Origin: Rhodopila sp035548095
GTDB lineage: Bacteria; Pseudomonadota; Alphaproteobacteria; Acetobacterales; Acetobacteraceae
NCBI RefSeq assembly: GCF_035548095.1
Contig: NZ_DASZUV010000014.1
Location: forward strand, 1-64,000
Direction: 5' to 3'
DNA: 64,000 nucleotides
The notes below the pieces were generated by a model, which was given only the letters and a program-made list of their open reading frames with translations, searched no databases and was not told the DNA's origin. The first letter of the stretch is position 1, and the number at the start of each line of letters is the position of its first letter. Below, piece by piece: positions 24,133 through 32,598 of the stretch. The translations under genes were made by a program, and so were the position numbers.

Positions 24133-25086
24133 TCAGCCGCGGCGGCGGGGCGCCGGCTTGGCCGGTGTCAGCCACCATTTCACCGGTTCGGGTTCCGGTT
24201 CGAATTCCGGCAGCTCCGGCTGGCGGGGGCTCGGGGGGCGGCCGCGCTTCCTGGATGTTGTTGCGGAGGTGGCGGTGGTGCGCCGGCCCGGCCGCGCGAC
24301 GATGGTATCGGCGCCTTCCGACTGTTTTTCCACCAGTCGTTCGGCTGCCTGTCTGGCCGCCTCGGCGGTCTTCAGTGCCTTCTCGGCATCGCGTCTGAGC
24401 TGACGCTCTTCGGCGACGAGATCCTCAAACTCCGCGGCATGCCGCTCCGCATCCTCAGCACGTTGCAGGGCCTCCGCCAACGCCGCCTTGACGGATGCCA
24501 GGGCATTCTGCTGGCCGGCAATCGCCTCGCGTTCTCGTCGCAGGGCCTCCACCGCTTCATTCTTTGCCAGCTCGGCATGGCCGATCTTGGTCTGCAGATC
24601 GCGGACGCTGGCCTGCGCTTCCGCCAATGCACGGTCCGCCAGCGTGCGCGCCGCCGTCTCCGCCGCCAGGGCGGCTTCGACGCGTTGCAGGCGGCTGCTG
24701 GTGGGCGCGGGTCCCGGGGCCGCCGGCGCGGCACGGTGCGACGGCGTATCATGGCCGTTGTCGCGGCGCAGAACCGTTACCGGAACGTCCCCGTCCTGCA
24801 CGAAGCGGCGGCGATGCAACCCGCCATTGCCGAACCGATCGGTCGTGCGAGGGGGTGGCATCTCGGCCCGTTCGATCCGCTCACCATCGCCGCGTGGCCG
24901 CGTGCCATCTCCAAGCAGGCCCAGGGCCCGCCGCATCGCCGATTCAGCTTCCTCCGCGGCTGCCTGCGGCGGTTCCGTGCCGCCGGTGCCAGGTGTTGGC
25001 TCCTTCAGGGAGCCTGGGCCGAGGCCGGCGAGCGGATCAGGACGAAATTTCGCGTTATCGGACAAGGCAATCCCCAGCGGGTTCAT
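24133..25086 (-). CDS. coiled-coil protein with AT-hook-like segment, function unknown
   Basis: 317 aa. The N-terminal ~120 residues are Pro/Gly/Arg-rich and disordered-looking. Residues ~130-260 are a long charged Ala/Glu/Arg coiled coil (RVEAALAAETAARTLADRAL onward). Then comes a basic stretch SRKRGRPPSPRQPEL resembling an AT-hook (RGRP core), and the C-terminal tail EPVKWWLTPAKPAPRRRG, whose KWWL element looks like a conserved short motif. No enzymatic domain. Convergent with mccA. DNA association is suggested only by the AT-hook-like core. Confidence 0.75.
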   Translation of the reverse strand: MNPLGIALSDNAKFRPDPLAGLGPGSLKEPTPGTGGTEPPQAAAEEAESAMRRALGLLGDGTRPRGDGERIERAEMPPPRTTDRFGNGGLHRRRFVQDGDVPVTVLRRDNGHDTPSHRAAPAAPGPAPTSSRLQRVEAALAAETAARTLADRALAEAQASVRDLQTKIGHAELAKNEAVEALRREREAIAGQQNALASVKAALAEALQRAEDAERHAAEFEDLVAEERQLRRDAEKALKTAEAARQAAERLVEKQSEGADTIVARPGRRTTATSATTSRKRGRPPSPRQPELPEFEPEPEPVKWWLTPAKPAPRRRG

Positions 25087-26033
25087 GCGTCACGGATGGG
25101 CGTGGCGTGGGTGTTCGCATCTGAATGGGCCGAGAAAACTGGCAAGAACCATCAGCACGCAGTGACGTCTTTCGTATCTTGTATCCTGCGGGTGCAGGCA
25201 ATTCCACAGTAGCCGCTTGCAGTGACAGGCGCGGGTGGAAATTCGGTGATGGAAGCACCGATTCGCACAAGTCTTACGGTCTCTCTACGGCCAGTTGAAT
25301 GAAATAGCAAGCGAGAGAAACAGGTTTTTCCAGTCGCCACACCGGACAAACAGCCGCCGCTGATGAGAGAAACTCTCATTCATCAACCTCGATGCCGACG
25401 GCCGGGGAGCCCAATAGTCGACGAATCCCGCGCGGTCCAGGTCGGGAACCCAGTCCTGACCGAAGCAACCGACGCGGGATGGATGACAAGAAATCCACTG
25501 GGCTTGACTGCGGAACCCGCGGCGAGTCCGGCACCGTCATTGGCCTTCACACACGCAATACAACCGCATGCCAAAGGATAGACTGAAATGCAGTCAGAAC
25601 GCATGCACCAGTGCCGTCGAATCGAGGAAGCCGGAACGCAATGACCATAACACGGCTTGGTCGCGTCTGTAACTCATGGCTACACTATCGGCAGACCGAC
25701 AGGCGGAAACCCGTATCAAGCGGGTGGAGACATTTCAGATATGTCTCTTTCGAATGATGGTCGACGCAAAAATTATCCGAACCATGGGTCCCCGCATCAG
25801 AAGACCATCCTTCGTCGGAGCAGATGTATCCCGCGGAAGTCGCCCGCAGGCGGTGCGTATTACAAGTCAGTAATCATCTCCACAGCGGCAAATAACAAGA
25901 GGCATGCACGCATGCCGTCATTCACGGCATGCGCGGTGGCAATCAATCCTGGTGATGATCCGGTGACAAGCGCGCCGCGACCGGCAGAGTCGCGTTCATA
26001 TTTTGCGCAACGGTTCTGGATCAGATCTCCTGG
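25087..26033. other. ~950-bp region without a supported gene
   Basis: No frame on either strand has recognisable content, good composition or a convincing start. The longest, at 25657-26178 plus, runs into the antisense of the ABC-F gene. Base composition is more mixed than in flanking genes. It contains a perfect hairpin at 25909-25933. It could hold an untranslated RNA or decayed gene remnants, which I cannot identify. Confidence 0.4.
25909..25933. repeat. perfect 10-bp inverted repeat
   Basis: CGCATGCCGT and ACGGCATGCG separated by CATTC. There is no T-run on either side, so it is not a standard terminator; it may be a protein-binding palindrome or part of a structured RNA. Confidence 0.7.
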
Positions 26034-27920
26034 TCAGACCGCCGCCTGGCCAAGGGCTTCTTCCAGCGCTTCCTCCGCGGCTAGCCAGTCGGCTTCCACG
26101 GCGGCGCACTCCTTCTGGATCGCCGATAGCCGGGCGTTGGCGGCGGTGATGTCCGTGGCGCTGCCGGGCGATTCATAGAGCTTGGGGTCAGCCAGCTTGA
26201 CTTCGAGGCGGCGCCGTTCCTCCGCCAGCTCTGCCAGTTTTGCTTCCGCGTCCTTGGCCTGCTTGCGCAGCGGCGCGACCGAGGCGCGGATTTCCGCCCG
26301 TTCGCGCCGTGAATCGCGACGCGTCCCGCCATCGGCCTTCGGCGCGGGGCGGGCGCGGTCGGCCAGCAAGGTGCGGTAATCGTCCAAGTCGCCGTCGAAT
26401 GGCCGGACAGTGCCGTCGGCGACCAGCCACAGCCGGTCCGCCACCAGCTCCACCAGATGCGGGTCATGGGTGATCAGCAGTACCGCGCCCTGGAAATCGG
26501 CCAACGCCTTCACCAGCGCGTCGCGGGCATCGATATCCAGGTGGTTGGTCGGCTCGTCCAGGATCAGCAGCTGCGGCGCGTCACGGGTCGCCAGCGCCAG
26601 CAGCAACCGCGCCTTCTCCCCGCCTGACAGGTTCGCCACCGGCGTCTCCGCACGGTCGGCATCCAGACCGAACCGCGCCAGTTGGGAGCGCAGCTGCGTC
26701 TGGTTCGCCTTGGGCAGGGCGCGGGCCATGTGATCGACCGGGTTTTCCGACAGCACCAGTTCCTCGGTCTGGTGCTGGGCGAAATAGCCGACCTTCAGGC
26801 GCGGAGCACGCCGCATCTCGCCGCTCATGGGGACCAGCCGGTCCGCCAGCAGCTTTGCCAGGGTCGACTTGCCGTTGCCGTTGGCGCCCAGCAGGGCGAT
26901 CCGGTCATCGGTGTCGACGCTGAGGGAGATCGACCGCAGCACCGGCGCCCCGCCATAGCCGACCGTCACCCGGTCCAGCGCCAGGATCGGCGGTGCCAGG
27001 CGAGGCGGTTCGGGGAAGGCGAAGCGGGTGGGCGCGTCCTCGATCACCGTCTCGATCTGCGGCAGGCGTTCCAGCGCCTTGATGCGCGCCTGCGCCTGGC
27101 GGGCCTTGGACGCCTTGTAGCGGAACCGGTCGATGAAGGACTGGATATGCGCCCGCTCCGCCGCCACGCGTTCGGCGGCGCGGGCTTGCTGCATGACGCG
27201 CTCGGTGCGGATGCGGACGAATTCATCGAAGCCGCCGGGCGTCAGGCTGATCCTGCCCTTGTCCAGGTGAGCGATCGCCTCCACCGCCCGGTCCAGCAGC
27301 CCGCGATCGTGGGAGACCACCAGCGCGGCGCCGGGAAACCGGGCCAGCCAGTTTTCCAGCCACAGCGTCGCTTCCAGGTCCAGATGGTTGGTCGGCTCGT
27401 CCAGCAGCAGCAGGTCGGGGTTGGCGAACAGCGCGGTCGCCAGGGCCACGCGCATGCGCCAGCCGCCGGAATATTCGGACACCGGCCGAGCCTGCGCCGC
27501 TTCATCGAAACCCAGGCCGGCGAGGATGGTGGCCGCGCGGGCGGGCGCGCTGTCGGCGCCGATGGCGCGCAGCCGCTCGTGCACTTCGCCCAGGCGGTGC
27601 GGGTCGGTGGCGGCGTCTTCCGCTTCGGCCAGCAGGGCCAGGCGCTCCGGATCGCCTTGCAGCACGGTGTCCAGCAAGGATTGCGGGCCTTCCGGCGCCT
27701 CCTGCCGCACCGTGGCAATGCGCGCGCGGCTGGACAGGCGAATGTCACCGCCATCCACCGGCAGGTCGCCGGCGATGGCGCGCAGCAGGGTGGACTTGCC
27801 GGCGCCGTTGCGGCCGACCAGGCCGATGCGCCGTCCGGCCTCGATGGTCAGGTCGGCGCCGTTCAGCAGGGTACGGCCGCCCATGCGGATGACGACGCCG
27901 GACAAAACGAGCAGGGACAT
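26034..27920 (-). CDS. ABC-F family ATPase (YheS/Uup-like)
   Basis: 628 aa, no membrane segments. Two ABC domains are in one chain: Walker A GRNGAGKST (~37) with signature YSGGWRMR, and Walker A GANGNGKST (~340) with signature LSGGEKAR. Each is followed by LLLDEPTNHLDLE or LILDEPTNHLDID. The inter-domain linker (~230-310) is basic and helical (RFRYKASKARQAQARIKALERL), typical of the P-site tRNA-interaction motif. A charged C-terminal coiled coil lies at ~540-628. ABC-F proteins act on the ribosome rather than in transport. A stable hairpin lies 14 nt upstream of the ATG. Confidence 0.92.
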   Translation of the reverse strand: MSLLVLSGVVIRMGGRTLLNGADLTIEAGRRIGLVGRNGAGKSTLLRAIAGDLPVDGGDIRLSSRARIATVRQEAPEGPQSLLDTVLQGDPERLALLAEAEDAATDPHRLGEVHERLRAIGADSAPARAATILAGLGFDEAAQARPVSEYSGGWRMRVALATALFANPDLLLLDEPTNHLDLEATLWLENWLARFPGAALVVSHDRGLLDRAVEAIAHLDKGRISLTPGGFDEFVRIRTERVMQQARAAERVAAERAHIQSFIDRFRYKASKARQAQARIKALERLPQIETVIEDAPTRFAFPEPPRLAPPILALDRVTVGYGGAPVLRSISLSVDTDDRIALLGANGNGKSTLAKLLADRLVPMSGEMRRAPRLKVGYFAQHQTEELVLSENPVDHMARALPKANQTQLRSQLARFGLDADRAETPVANLSGGEKARLLLALATRDAPQLLILDEPTNHLDIDARDALVKALADFQGAVLLITHDPHLVELVADRLWLVADGTVRPFDGDLDDYRTLLADRARPAPKADGGTRRDSRRERAEIRASVAPLRKQAKDAEAKLAELAEERRRLEVKLADPKLYESPGSATDITAANARLSAIQKECAAVEADWLAAEEALEEALGQAAV

Positions 27921-27934
27921 GCGCGCGGTCTAAA

Positions 27935-27968
27935 GCAATTTCACCCCGGCTGTGCAGGGTGAAATTGC
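27935..27968 (-). terminator. 12-bp perfect hairpin between eda and the ABC-F gene
   Basis: GCAATTTCACCC and GGGTGAAATTGC with a 10-nt loop. Read on the minus strand it follows eda and is trailed by TTTAGA, so it may be a weak intrinsic terminator. It also ends 14 nt before the ABC-F ATG and could act as an attenuator or translation-control element. Confidence 0.5.
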
Positions 27969-27991
27969 GCTCATCTGCCGGGCAGCGGCAT

Positions 27992-28630
27992 TCAGACCTG
28001 CCGCAGCCGCGCCGCCGCCGTTGCGGCCGTTGTGATCGCCGCCCAATCCCCTGCCTCCACCGCGGCCCTTCCGACCATCCAGGACCCGCCGACGCAGATG
28101 ACATTCGGCAGCGCCAGATAACGGGGGGCCGATTCCAGGTTGATTCCGCCGGTCGGGCAGAAGCTCAGACCGGGCAGCGGCGCCGCCACGGCCGCCAGCC
28201 AGGCCACGCCGCCGCACGGCTCCGCAGGAAAGAATTTGCCGAAACGATAGCCGCGGTCCAGCAGCGCCATCGCCTCGGACGGCGTGGCGATGCCCGGTAG
28301 CAGCGGCACGTGCGGATTCCTGGCGGCGTCCAGCAGCCGGGACGAGGCGCCGGGGGAGACAGCGAAGCGGGCCCCGGCCCGCGTGGCGGCCTCATATTGG
28401 TCCGGCGCCAGCACCGTGCCGACGCCCACCACCGCGTCCGCCACCTCGGCGGTGATCGCGCGAATCGCCTCCAGCCCGGCTTCGGTGCGCAAAGTCACCT
28501 CCAGCACGCGCAGTCCGCCCGCGACCAGCGCCTTGGCCAGCGGCACCGCCTGTGCCCTGTCCTCGATGCTGAGGACCGGAATCACCGGGGCCAGGCGCAG
28601 CATCGCCTCCAGGCCAGGTTGCGGCGCCAC
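27992..28630 (-). CDS. eda: 2-dehydro-3-deoxyphosphogluconate (KDPG) aldolase
   Basis: 212 aa, class I aldolase of the Entner-Doudoroff pathway that cleaves KDPG to pyruvate and glyceraldehyde-3-P. Active-site Glu44 lies in VLEVTLRT and the Schiff-base Lys132 in FGKFFPAE; GVGTVL and CPTGGI phosphate-binding loops are present. The full length is normal. It follows the DUF3126 gene on the same strand by 10 nt, suggesting cotranscription. No edd is nearby. Confidence 0.93.
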   Translation of the reverse strand: MAPQPGLEAMLRLAPVIPVLSIEDRAQAVPLAKALVAGGLRVLEVTLRTEAGLEAIRAITAEVADAVVGVGTVLAPDQYEAATRAGARFAVSPGASSRLLDAARNPHVPLLPGIATPSEAMALLDRGYRFGKFFPAEPCGGVAWLAAVAAPLPGLSFCPTGGINLESAPRYLALPNVICVGGSWMVGRAAVEAGDWAAITTAATAAARLRQV

Positions 28631-28640
28631 GGCGGCTGCC

Positions 28641-28895
28641 CTAGCGAATCGGCCGGACGCGGCCGGGAGCCGGAGACGGGCGGGGCGCGGGCAGATCTTC
28701 CTCCAGCACCGTGATGTGGATCGAGTAGGAGGTTTCGCCGTCCTCCACGTCCTTATGGACGGTGCCGATCGTCTCGTCCTCGATCGCCAGCTCGATCGAC
28801 AGGCCGCGGCGCGGCGGTGGCACGATGCGGATGCGCTCCGACCCGAACAGCCGGCGCAGATAGGTCTGCAATCGCTCGATATCGGATGGGGTCAT
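28641..28895 (-). CDS. DUF3126 family protein
   Basis: 84 aa. A short alphaproteobacterial protein with an N-terminal helix (SDIERLQTYLRRLFGSERI), a compact beta sheet (SIELAIEDETIGTVHKDVEDGETSYSI) and a Pro/Arg-rich tail. It resembles a small domain conserved with unknown function. It is 10 nt upstream of eda on the same strand. Confidence 0.8.
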   Translation of the reverse strand: MTPSDIERLQTYLRRLFGSERIRIVPPPRRGLSIELAIEDETIGTVHKDVEDGETSYSIHITVLEEDLPAPRPSPAPGRVRPIR

Positions 28896-29009
28896 GATGA
28901 AAACCTTGAACAGTGGAATGGGAGGGGGACGAGGCGTCTACCCTGCCCGTGGGGGCGTGGTCCAGGCGGAATGGCGAAAGCGGCTGACGGCCCGCCTGCA
29001 TCGGTCCCG

Positions 29010-29108
29010 TGAGCATCAGTCCCGCGGGGAATTAGTTCCCTGGGGCATCAGTTCCCTGGGGCATCGGCCCCGTTGCGTCGTCAGTCGCGTCGCATCAGTT
29101 GCATCGGC
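29010..29108. repeat. short tandem duplication in the ribA downstream spacer
   Basis: AGTTCCCTGGGGCATC is repeated back to back at about 29034-29065, followed by degenerate CATCAGTTGCATCGG units. It lies between ribA and the DUF3126 gene (minus strand) and therefore in the leader region of the latter. No function is evident. Confidence 0.6.
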
Positions 29109-30278
29109 TCAGTCCAGCATATGGCCAAACCGCGCGGCCTTGGTGGCGAGGTAGTCGTCATTGACGCCGTTCGGCGCGATGCGGTGGGCCTCCCGGCCGA
29201 CCACCTCGATCCCGCAGGCGGTCAGGCCGGCGATCTTGTCCGGATTGTTGGTCAGCAGCCGGACGCGCTTGATGCCCATCATCCGCAGCATGGTGCCGCC
29301 GATCATGAAGCTGCGCTCATCCGCGCCCCAGCCCAGGACTCGGTTGGCGTCCATCGTATCCAGGCCGCGATCCTGCAGCCGATAGGCGCGCAGCTTGTTC
29401 ACCAGGCCGATGCCGCGGCCTTCCTGGCCCAGATACAGCACAACGCCGGCGCCGTCCTGGGCGATGCGGCTGATCGCGCCGCGCAACTGCGGCCCGCAGT
29501 CGCAGCGCATGCTGCCCAGCAGGTCGCCGGTGAAGCATTCGGAATGGATGCGGACCAGCGGGGCCGGCGCGTCGTCCGGCAAGTGTTCCGGCCGGCCGAT
29601 CACGATCGCGAGATGCTCGATCGCGGAGCCATCGGCGCGGAAGGCGACCACGCGGCTGTCGGGTGCGTCCGTCAGCGGCACGTCGGCCGAGGTGACCAGC
29701 CGCAGACCGGCGGCTTCCTGGGCCGGATAGGCGAGCACGTCGGCGGCGGGCACCACCACAAGGTCGTGCGCCGCCAGCCCTACCTGGAAAGCCGCCGGGG
29801 ACAGCGGCGCGGCCAGCACCGCGGGCAGCAGCTGGGCGATCTTCGCCAGGCGGAAAGCGGCGTCGGCGCCCGGCGGCACGGCGGCTGCCTGCAGCGGCGG
29901 CGTGCCAGGCCGCGGGGGAACGGTGGGATCGGGCAGCGCCTGATAGGCTCCCGAGACCAGGATGGCGGGCGGTAGAGCGATGGCCGCCACCTCCGAATCG
30001 TGCTGCATCGGCGCGCGCAGGATGGCGGCGGCGCGCGCGGGGGCCAGCAGCAGGACCGGCGGGACCGGCGTCAACGAGCCCAGTTCCCGCACCGCGTCCG
30101 GGCTGGCGACCTCGGCACCCAGAAGGACCAACGGCGTCGGTCCGGCCAGCACCACCGGCACACCGCGGCGCAGCTCCGAGGCGGCGCGGTGCACCAGGCG
30201 CAGTGCATGCCGCACGCCGGAATCGGTCGTGGCGGACATGTCCCGCGCGGCATCAGCAGTCCCGGTCACCCGTGTCAT
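29109..30278 (-). CDS. ribA: GTP cyclohydrolase II with divergent N-terminal domain
   Basis: 389 aa from ATG 30278, whose GGAG lies immediately adjacent with no spacing, so ATG 30239 remains possible. The C-terminal ~190 residues are a complete GTP cyclohydrolase II, the first step of riboflavin synthesis. They have zinc ligands in SECFTGDLLGSMRCDCGPQL, catalytic YLGQEGRGIGL, and GVNDDYLATKAARFGH near the end. The N-terminal ~180 residues occupy the place of the DHBP synthase domain in bifunctional RibBA, but its acidic motifs are not recognisable, so that activity is probably absent. No FMN riboswitch is visible upstream. Confidence 0.88.
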   Translation of the reverse strand: MTRVTGTADAARDMSATTDSGVRHALRLVHRAASELRRGVPVVLAGPTPLVLLGAEVASPDAVRELGSLTPVPPVLLLAPARAAAILRAPMQHDSEVAAIALPPAILVSGAYQALPDPTVPPRPGTPPLQAAAVPPGADAAFRLAKIAQLLPAVLAAPLSPAAFQVGLAAHDLVVVPAADVLAYPAQEAAGLRLVTSADVPLTDAPDSRVVAFRADGSAIEHLAIVIGRPEHLPDDAPAPLVRIHSECFTGDLLGSMRCDCGPQLRGAISRIAQDGAGVVLYLGQEGRGIGLVNKLRAYRLQDRGLDTMDANRVLGWGADERSFMIGGTMLRMMGIKRVRLLTNNPDKIAGLTACGIEVVGREAHRIAPNGVNDDYLATKAARFGHMLD

Positions 30279-30736
30279 CTCCTTGCCTGCCCAACCCGTG
30301 GGCTTATCCAACCCGTGGCCGCCAGGGCACTCCCCGGCCAGGGCCGGTGTTGATCCCACGGCTCCGGCTCGACGCCCGCGCGGTCATTCCACCGGGAAAT
30401 CCCAATATAGGGTTTCTCTACGTTTTGGAACGAATCAGCCCTATTTCTGTCATGCTTTGGGGCCAGAGGGAAAATGCCTCAACACGGCGTGACTGTCATG
30501 TCAGGGCTCCCCATATGGGGATTGCGGCGGCAGGCACCGGCCTGTGCTGATAAAATCGTGATGTGGCGCGCCGCATTGCGCGGGGTAACAGGATGCGAAC
30601 GCGGCTTGCGTAACGACGTTGAATACGGCCAGGGGAGCCCGCCAGGCGGCGCCTCGTGGCAAAGCAGCCTGGGCAAAAATGGCTTGCCGCCGAAACCAAT
30701 CAGGCGCAACCGACTTTGGCGAGAGGAACTTGACTG
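30279..30736. other. divergent intergenic region ribA / response regulator
   Basis: About 460 bp with no supported gene. It should contain promoters for ribA (minus) and the regulator (plus). An AT-richer patch near 30400-30450 is the likeliest control region, but I cannot assign boxes. A frame at 30474-30737 in plus has no recognisable content. Confidence 0.4.
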
Positions 30737-31474
30737 ATGTCCGCAGAACGCCCGGTTCTGATTGTGGATGATGACGACGACCTGCGTGAGACCTTGGTCG
30801 ACCAGTTGGCGGTCGACGGCGAATTCGTTGCGAGTCAGGCCGCCTCCATCGCGGATGCCGAAGCCAAGATGGCCGACAAGGATGCCCGGTTCGATGCCAT
30901 CATCCTGGACGTGTCGCTGCCCGACGGCGACGGGCGGGATCTATGCGCGCGGCTGCGCAAGCAGGGGCATCGCATGCCGGTCATCATGCTGACAGGATCC
31001 GATGCCGATACCGACGTGGTGCGCGGGCTGGATTCGGGGGCCAACGACTACATCGCCAAGCCCTTCAAGCTGACGGTCCTGCTGGCTAGGCTGCGCGCCC
31101 AGCTGCGCATCTTCGAGAACAGCGAGGACGCGGTGTTCACCATCGGGCCCTATACGTTTCGTCCGGCGGCCAAGCTGCTGCATGAGCCGGTGAAGAACCG
31201 CCGCATCCGCCTGACGGAGAAGGAGGCGGCGATCCTGAAGTTCCTGTACCGAGCGGGCAGCAGGCCGGTGGCGCGGCAGGTGCTGCTGAATGAGGTGTGG
31301 GGTTACAACGCCGCCGTCACCACCCATACGCTGGAGACGCATATCTACCGGCTGCGGCAGAAGATCGAGCCGGATCCGGCGAATGCGCGGCTGCTGGTGA
31401 CCGAGGGCGGCGGCTACCGCCTGGACCCCGAGGGTGCACCGACGGCCAACACGCCGATGACGGAACCGGCGTAG
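30737..31474 (+). CDS. OmpR-family response regulator
   Basis: 245 aa. The receiver domain at 1-118 has acidic pocket DDDDD (11-15), phospho-acceptor Asp58 in IILDVSLPDGDG and Lys108 in AKPF. A winged-helix DNA-binding domain at ~130-228 contains the recognition region TTHTLETHIYRLRQKIE and the wing GGGYRL. A Pro/Thr-rich tail ends it. No histidine kinase is adjacent, so it is an orphan; the nearest kinase gene in the window is at 50.0 kb and is itself a hybrid. The target genes are unknown. Confidence 0.92.
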   Translation: MSAERPVLIVDDDDDLRETLVDQLAVDGEFVASQAASIADAEAKMADKDARFDAIILDVSLPDGDGRDLCARLRKQGHRMPVIMLTGSDADTDVVRGLDSGANDYIAKPFKLTVLLARLRAQLRIFENSEDAVFTIGPYTFRPAAKLLHEPVKNRRIRLTEKEAAILKFLYRAGSRPVARQVLLNEVWGYNAAVTTHTLETHIYRLRQKIEPDPANARLLVTEGGGYRLDPEGAPTANTPMTEPA

Positions 31475-31526
31475 GCGCGGGGGCGGTTCCATCGCAGAAG
31501 GGTGGTTCCGCCAGCCCAGCCGGATC

Positions 31527-31545
31527 GGGCCCTGTGCTCGGGCCC
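31527..31545. terminator. GC hairpin between convergent genes
   Basis: GGGCCC, loop TGTGCTC, GGGCCC in the 75-bp gap between the regulator and nusG ends. There is no T-tract, so intrinsic termination is uncertain; the placement suits a bidirectional terminator. Confidence 0.35.
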
Positions 31546-31549
31546 CGTC

Positions 31550-32080
31550 CTACAGCTTCTCGACCTGCGCGTATTCCAGCTCGACCGGGGTGGAGCGGCC
31601 GAAGATCGACACGCTGACCTTCACGCGGCCCTTTTCCTCGTCCACTTCCTCGACCGTGCCGTTGAAGCTGGTGAACGGGCCGTCGGCGACACGAACCTGC
31701 TCGCCGATCTCGTACATCACCGCGGGGCGCGGACGGTCCACGCCTTCCTGGCTCTGCTTCAGGATGCGGTCCGCCTCGGCCTGGCTGATCGGCGTGGGGC
31801 GGGTCTTGCTGCCCAGGAAGCCGGTGACCTTCGGCGTGTTCTTCACCAGGTGCCAGGCGTCGTCGGTCAGGTCCATCTTCACCAGCACGTAGCCGGGGAA
31901 GAACTTCTGTTCGCTGCTGATCTTTCGGCCGCGCTTGACCTCGACGACGTTCTCGGACGGCACCAGCACTTCCTCGAACTGCTCGGCCAGGCCCTTCTGC
32001 GCCGCCTGCTCCTTGATCTGCTGGGCGATCTTCTTCTCGAACCCCGAATAGACGTGCACGACGTACCAGTTCTTGGCCAT
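31550..32080 (-). CDS. nusG: transcription termination/antitermination factor NusG
   Basis: 176 aa. The NGN domain (1-~110) begins KNWYVVHVYSGFEKKIA and contains FFPGYVLVKMDL. The C-terminal KOW domain lies at ~125-176 (GEQVRVADGPFTSFNG). It binds RNA polymerase and couples it to Rho or the ribosome. It follows secE by 17 nt on the same strand. Unusually, the ribosomal genes rplK-rplA, which normally follow nusG, are absent; a convergent regulator ends 75 nt downstream. Confidence 0.96.
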   Translation of the reverse strand: MAKNWYVVHVYSGFEKKIAQQIKEQAAQKGLAEQFEEVLVPSENVVEVKRGRKISSEQKFFPGYVLVKMDLTDDAWHLVKNTPKVTGFLGSKTRPTPISQAEADRILKQSQEGVDRPRPAVMYEIGEQVRVADGPFTSFNGTVEEVDEEKGRVKVSVSIFGRSTPVELEYAQVEKL

Positions 32081-32097
32081 ATCGGTCCCCGACCCCC

Positions 32098-32292
32098 TTA
32101 GATACCCACCTGGAACAGCACCCGCACGCCCAGACCGATGATCTGGTCGATCACGAAGAAAAACACCGCGGCGGCACTGGCCATGGCGAAGACGAGGCCG
32201 GTCGTGACGAGCGTCTCCTTCCGGGTTGGCCAGGTGACCCGGGCCATCTCGGTGCGAACCTCACGAGCGAACTTCAGCGGTTGGAACGCCAC
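32098..32292 (-). CDS. secE: preprotein translocase subunit SecE
   Basis: 64 aa, the short single-span form. The cytoplasmic amphipathic helix FAREVRTEMARVTWPTRKET carries the conserved VTWPT element, followed by one transmembrane segment (~30-53). It stabilises SecY in the inner membrane. It lies between tRNA-Trp (69 nt upstream) and nusG (17 nt downstream), all on the minus strand. Confidence 0.95.
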   Translation of the reverse strand: MAFQPLKFAREVRTEMARVTWPTRKETLVTTGLVFAMASAAAVFFFVIDQIIGLGVRVLFQVGI

Positions 32293-32361
32293 TTTCCATC
32301 AGATCCTTATGCTGGTCGCCGGCCCGGGCCCACATGCGGCAGCCGGAGGACGGCCCGGTGA

Positions 32362-32438
32362 TGGCAGGGGTGGAGGGTCTCGAACCCCCAGCCTCCGGTT
32401 TTGGAGACCGGCGCTCTAGCCAATTGAGCTACACCCCT
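32362..32438 (-). tRNA. tRNA-Trp (CCA anticodon)
   Basis: Read on the minus strand, a 7-bp acceptor stem AGGGGTG/CACCCCT is followed by a D-arm, anticodon loop CTCCAAA (anticodon CCA, Trp), T-arm GGGGGTTCGAGACCC, discriminator G and an encoded CCA end (32362-32364). It precedes secE, a common bacterial arrangement. Confidence 0.97.
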
Positions 32439-32487
32439 GCAGCGGGCCGGCGCTGATCCTGCATGGGTTCGCGCGCGACAGGGGGCG

Positions 32488-32516
32488 TAGAAAGGATGCG
32501 CCGGGGCCAATGTCAA
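32488..32516 (-). promoter_or_regulatory. sigma70-type promoter for tRNA-Trp/secE/nusG
   Basis: On the minus strand a consensus -35 TTGACA (32511-32516) is followed after exactly 17 bp by TTTCTA (32488-32493), a moderate -10. It lies about 50 nt upstream of the tRNA 5' end. No other gene starts in this direction here. Confidence 0.6.
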
Positions 32517-32598
32517 GCGTTCAATGAAGTTCCCTATATGTTCTTGACCGGGCGAGCCCGCCATGCGATGACTCGCATGCGAACGCAGGGAGAACGCT

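Noticed and set aside
30279..30736. FMN riboswitch before ribA
   Set aside because: No RFN-like conserved segments are visible on the minus strand here.
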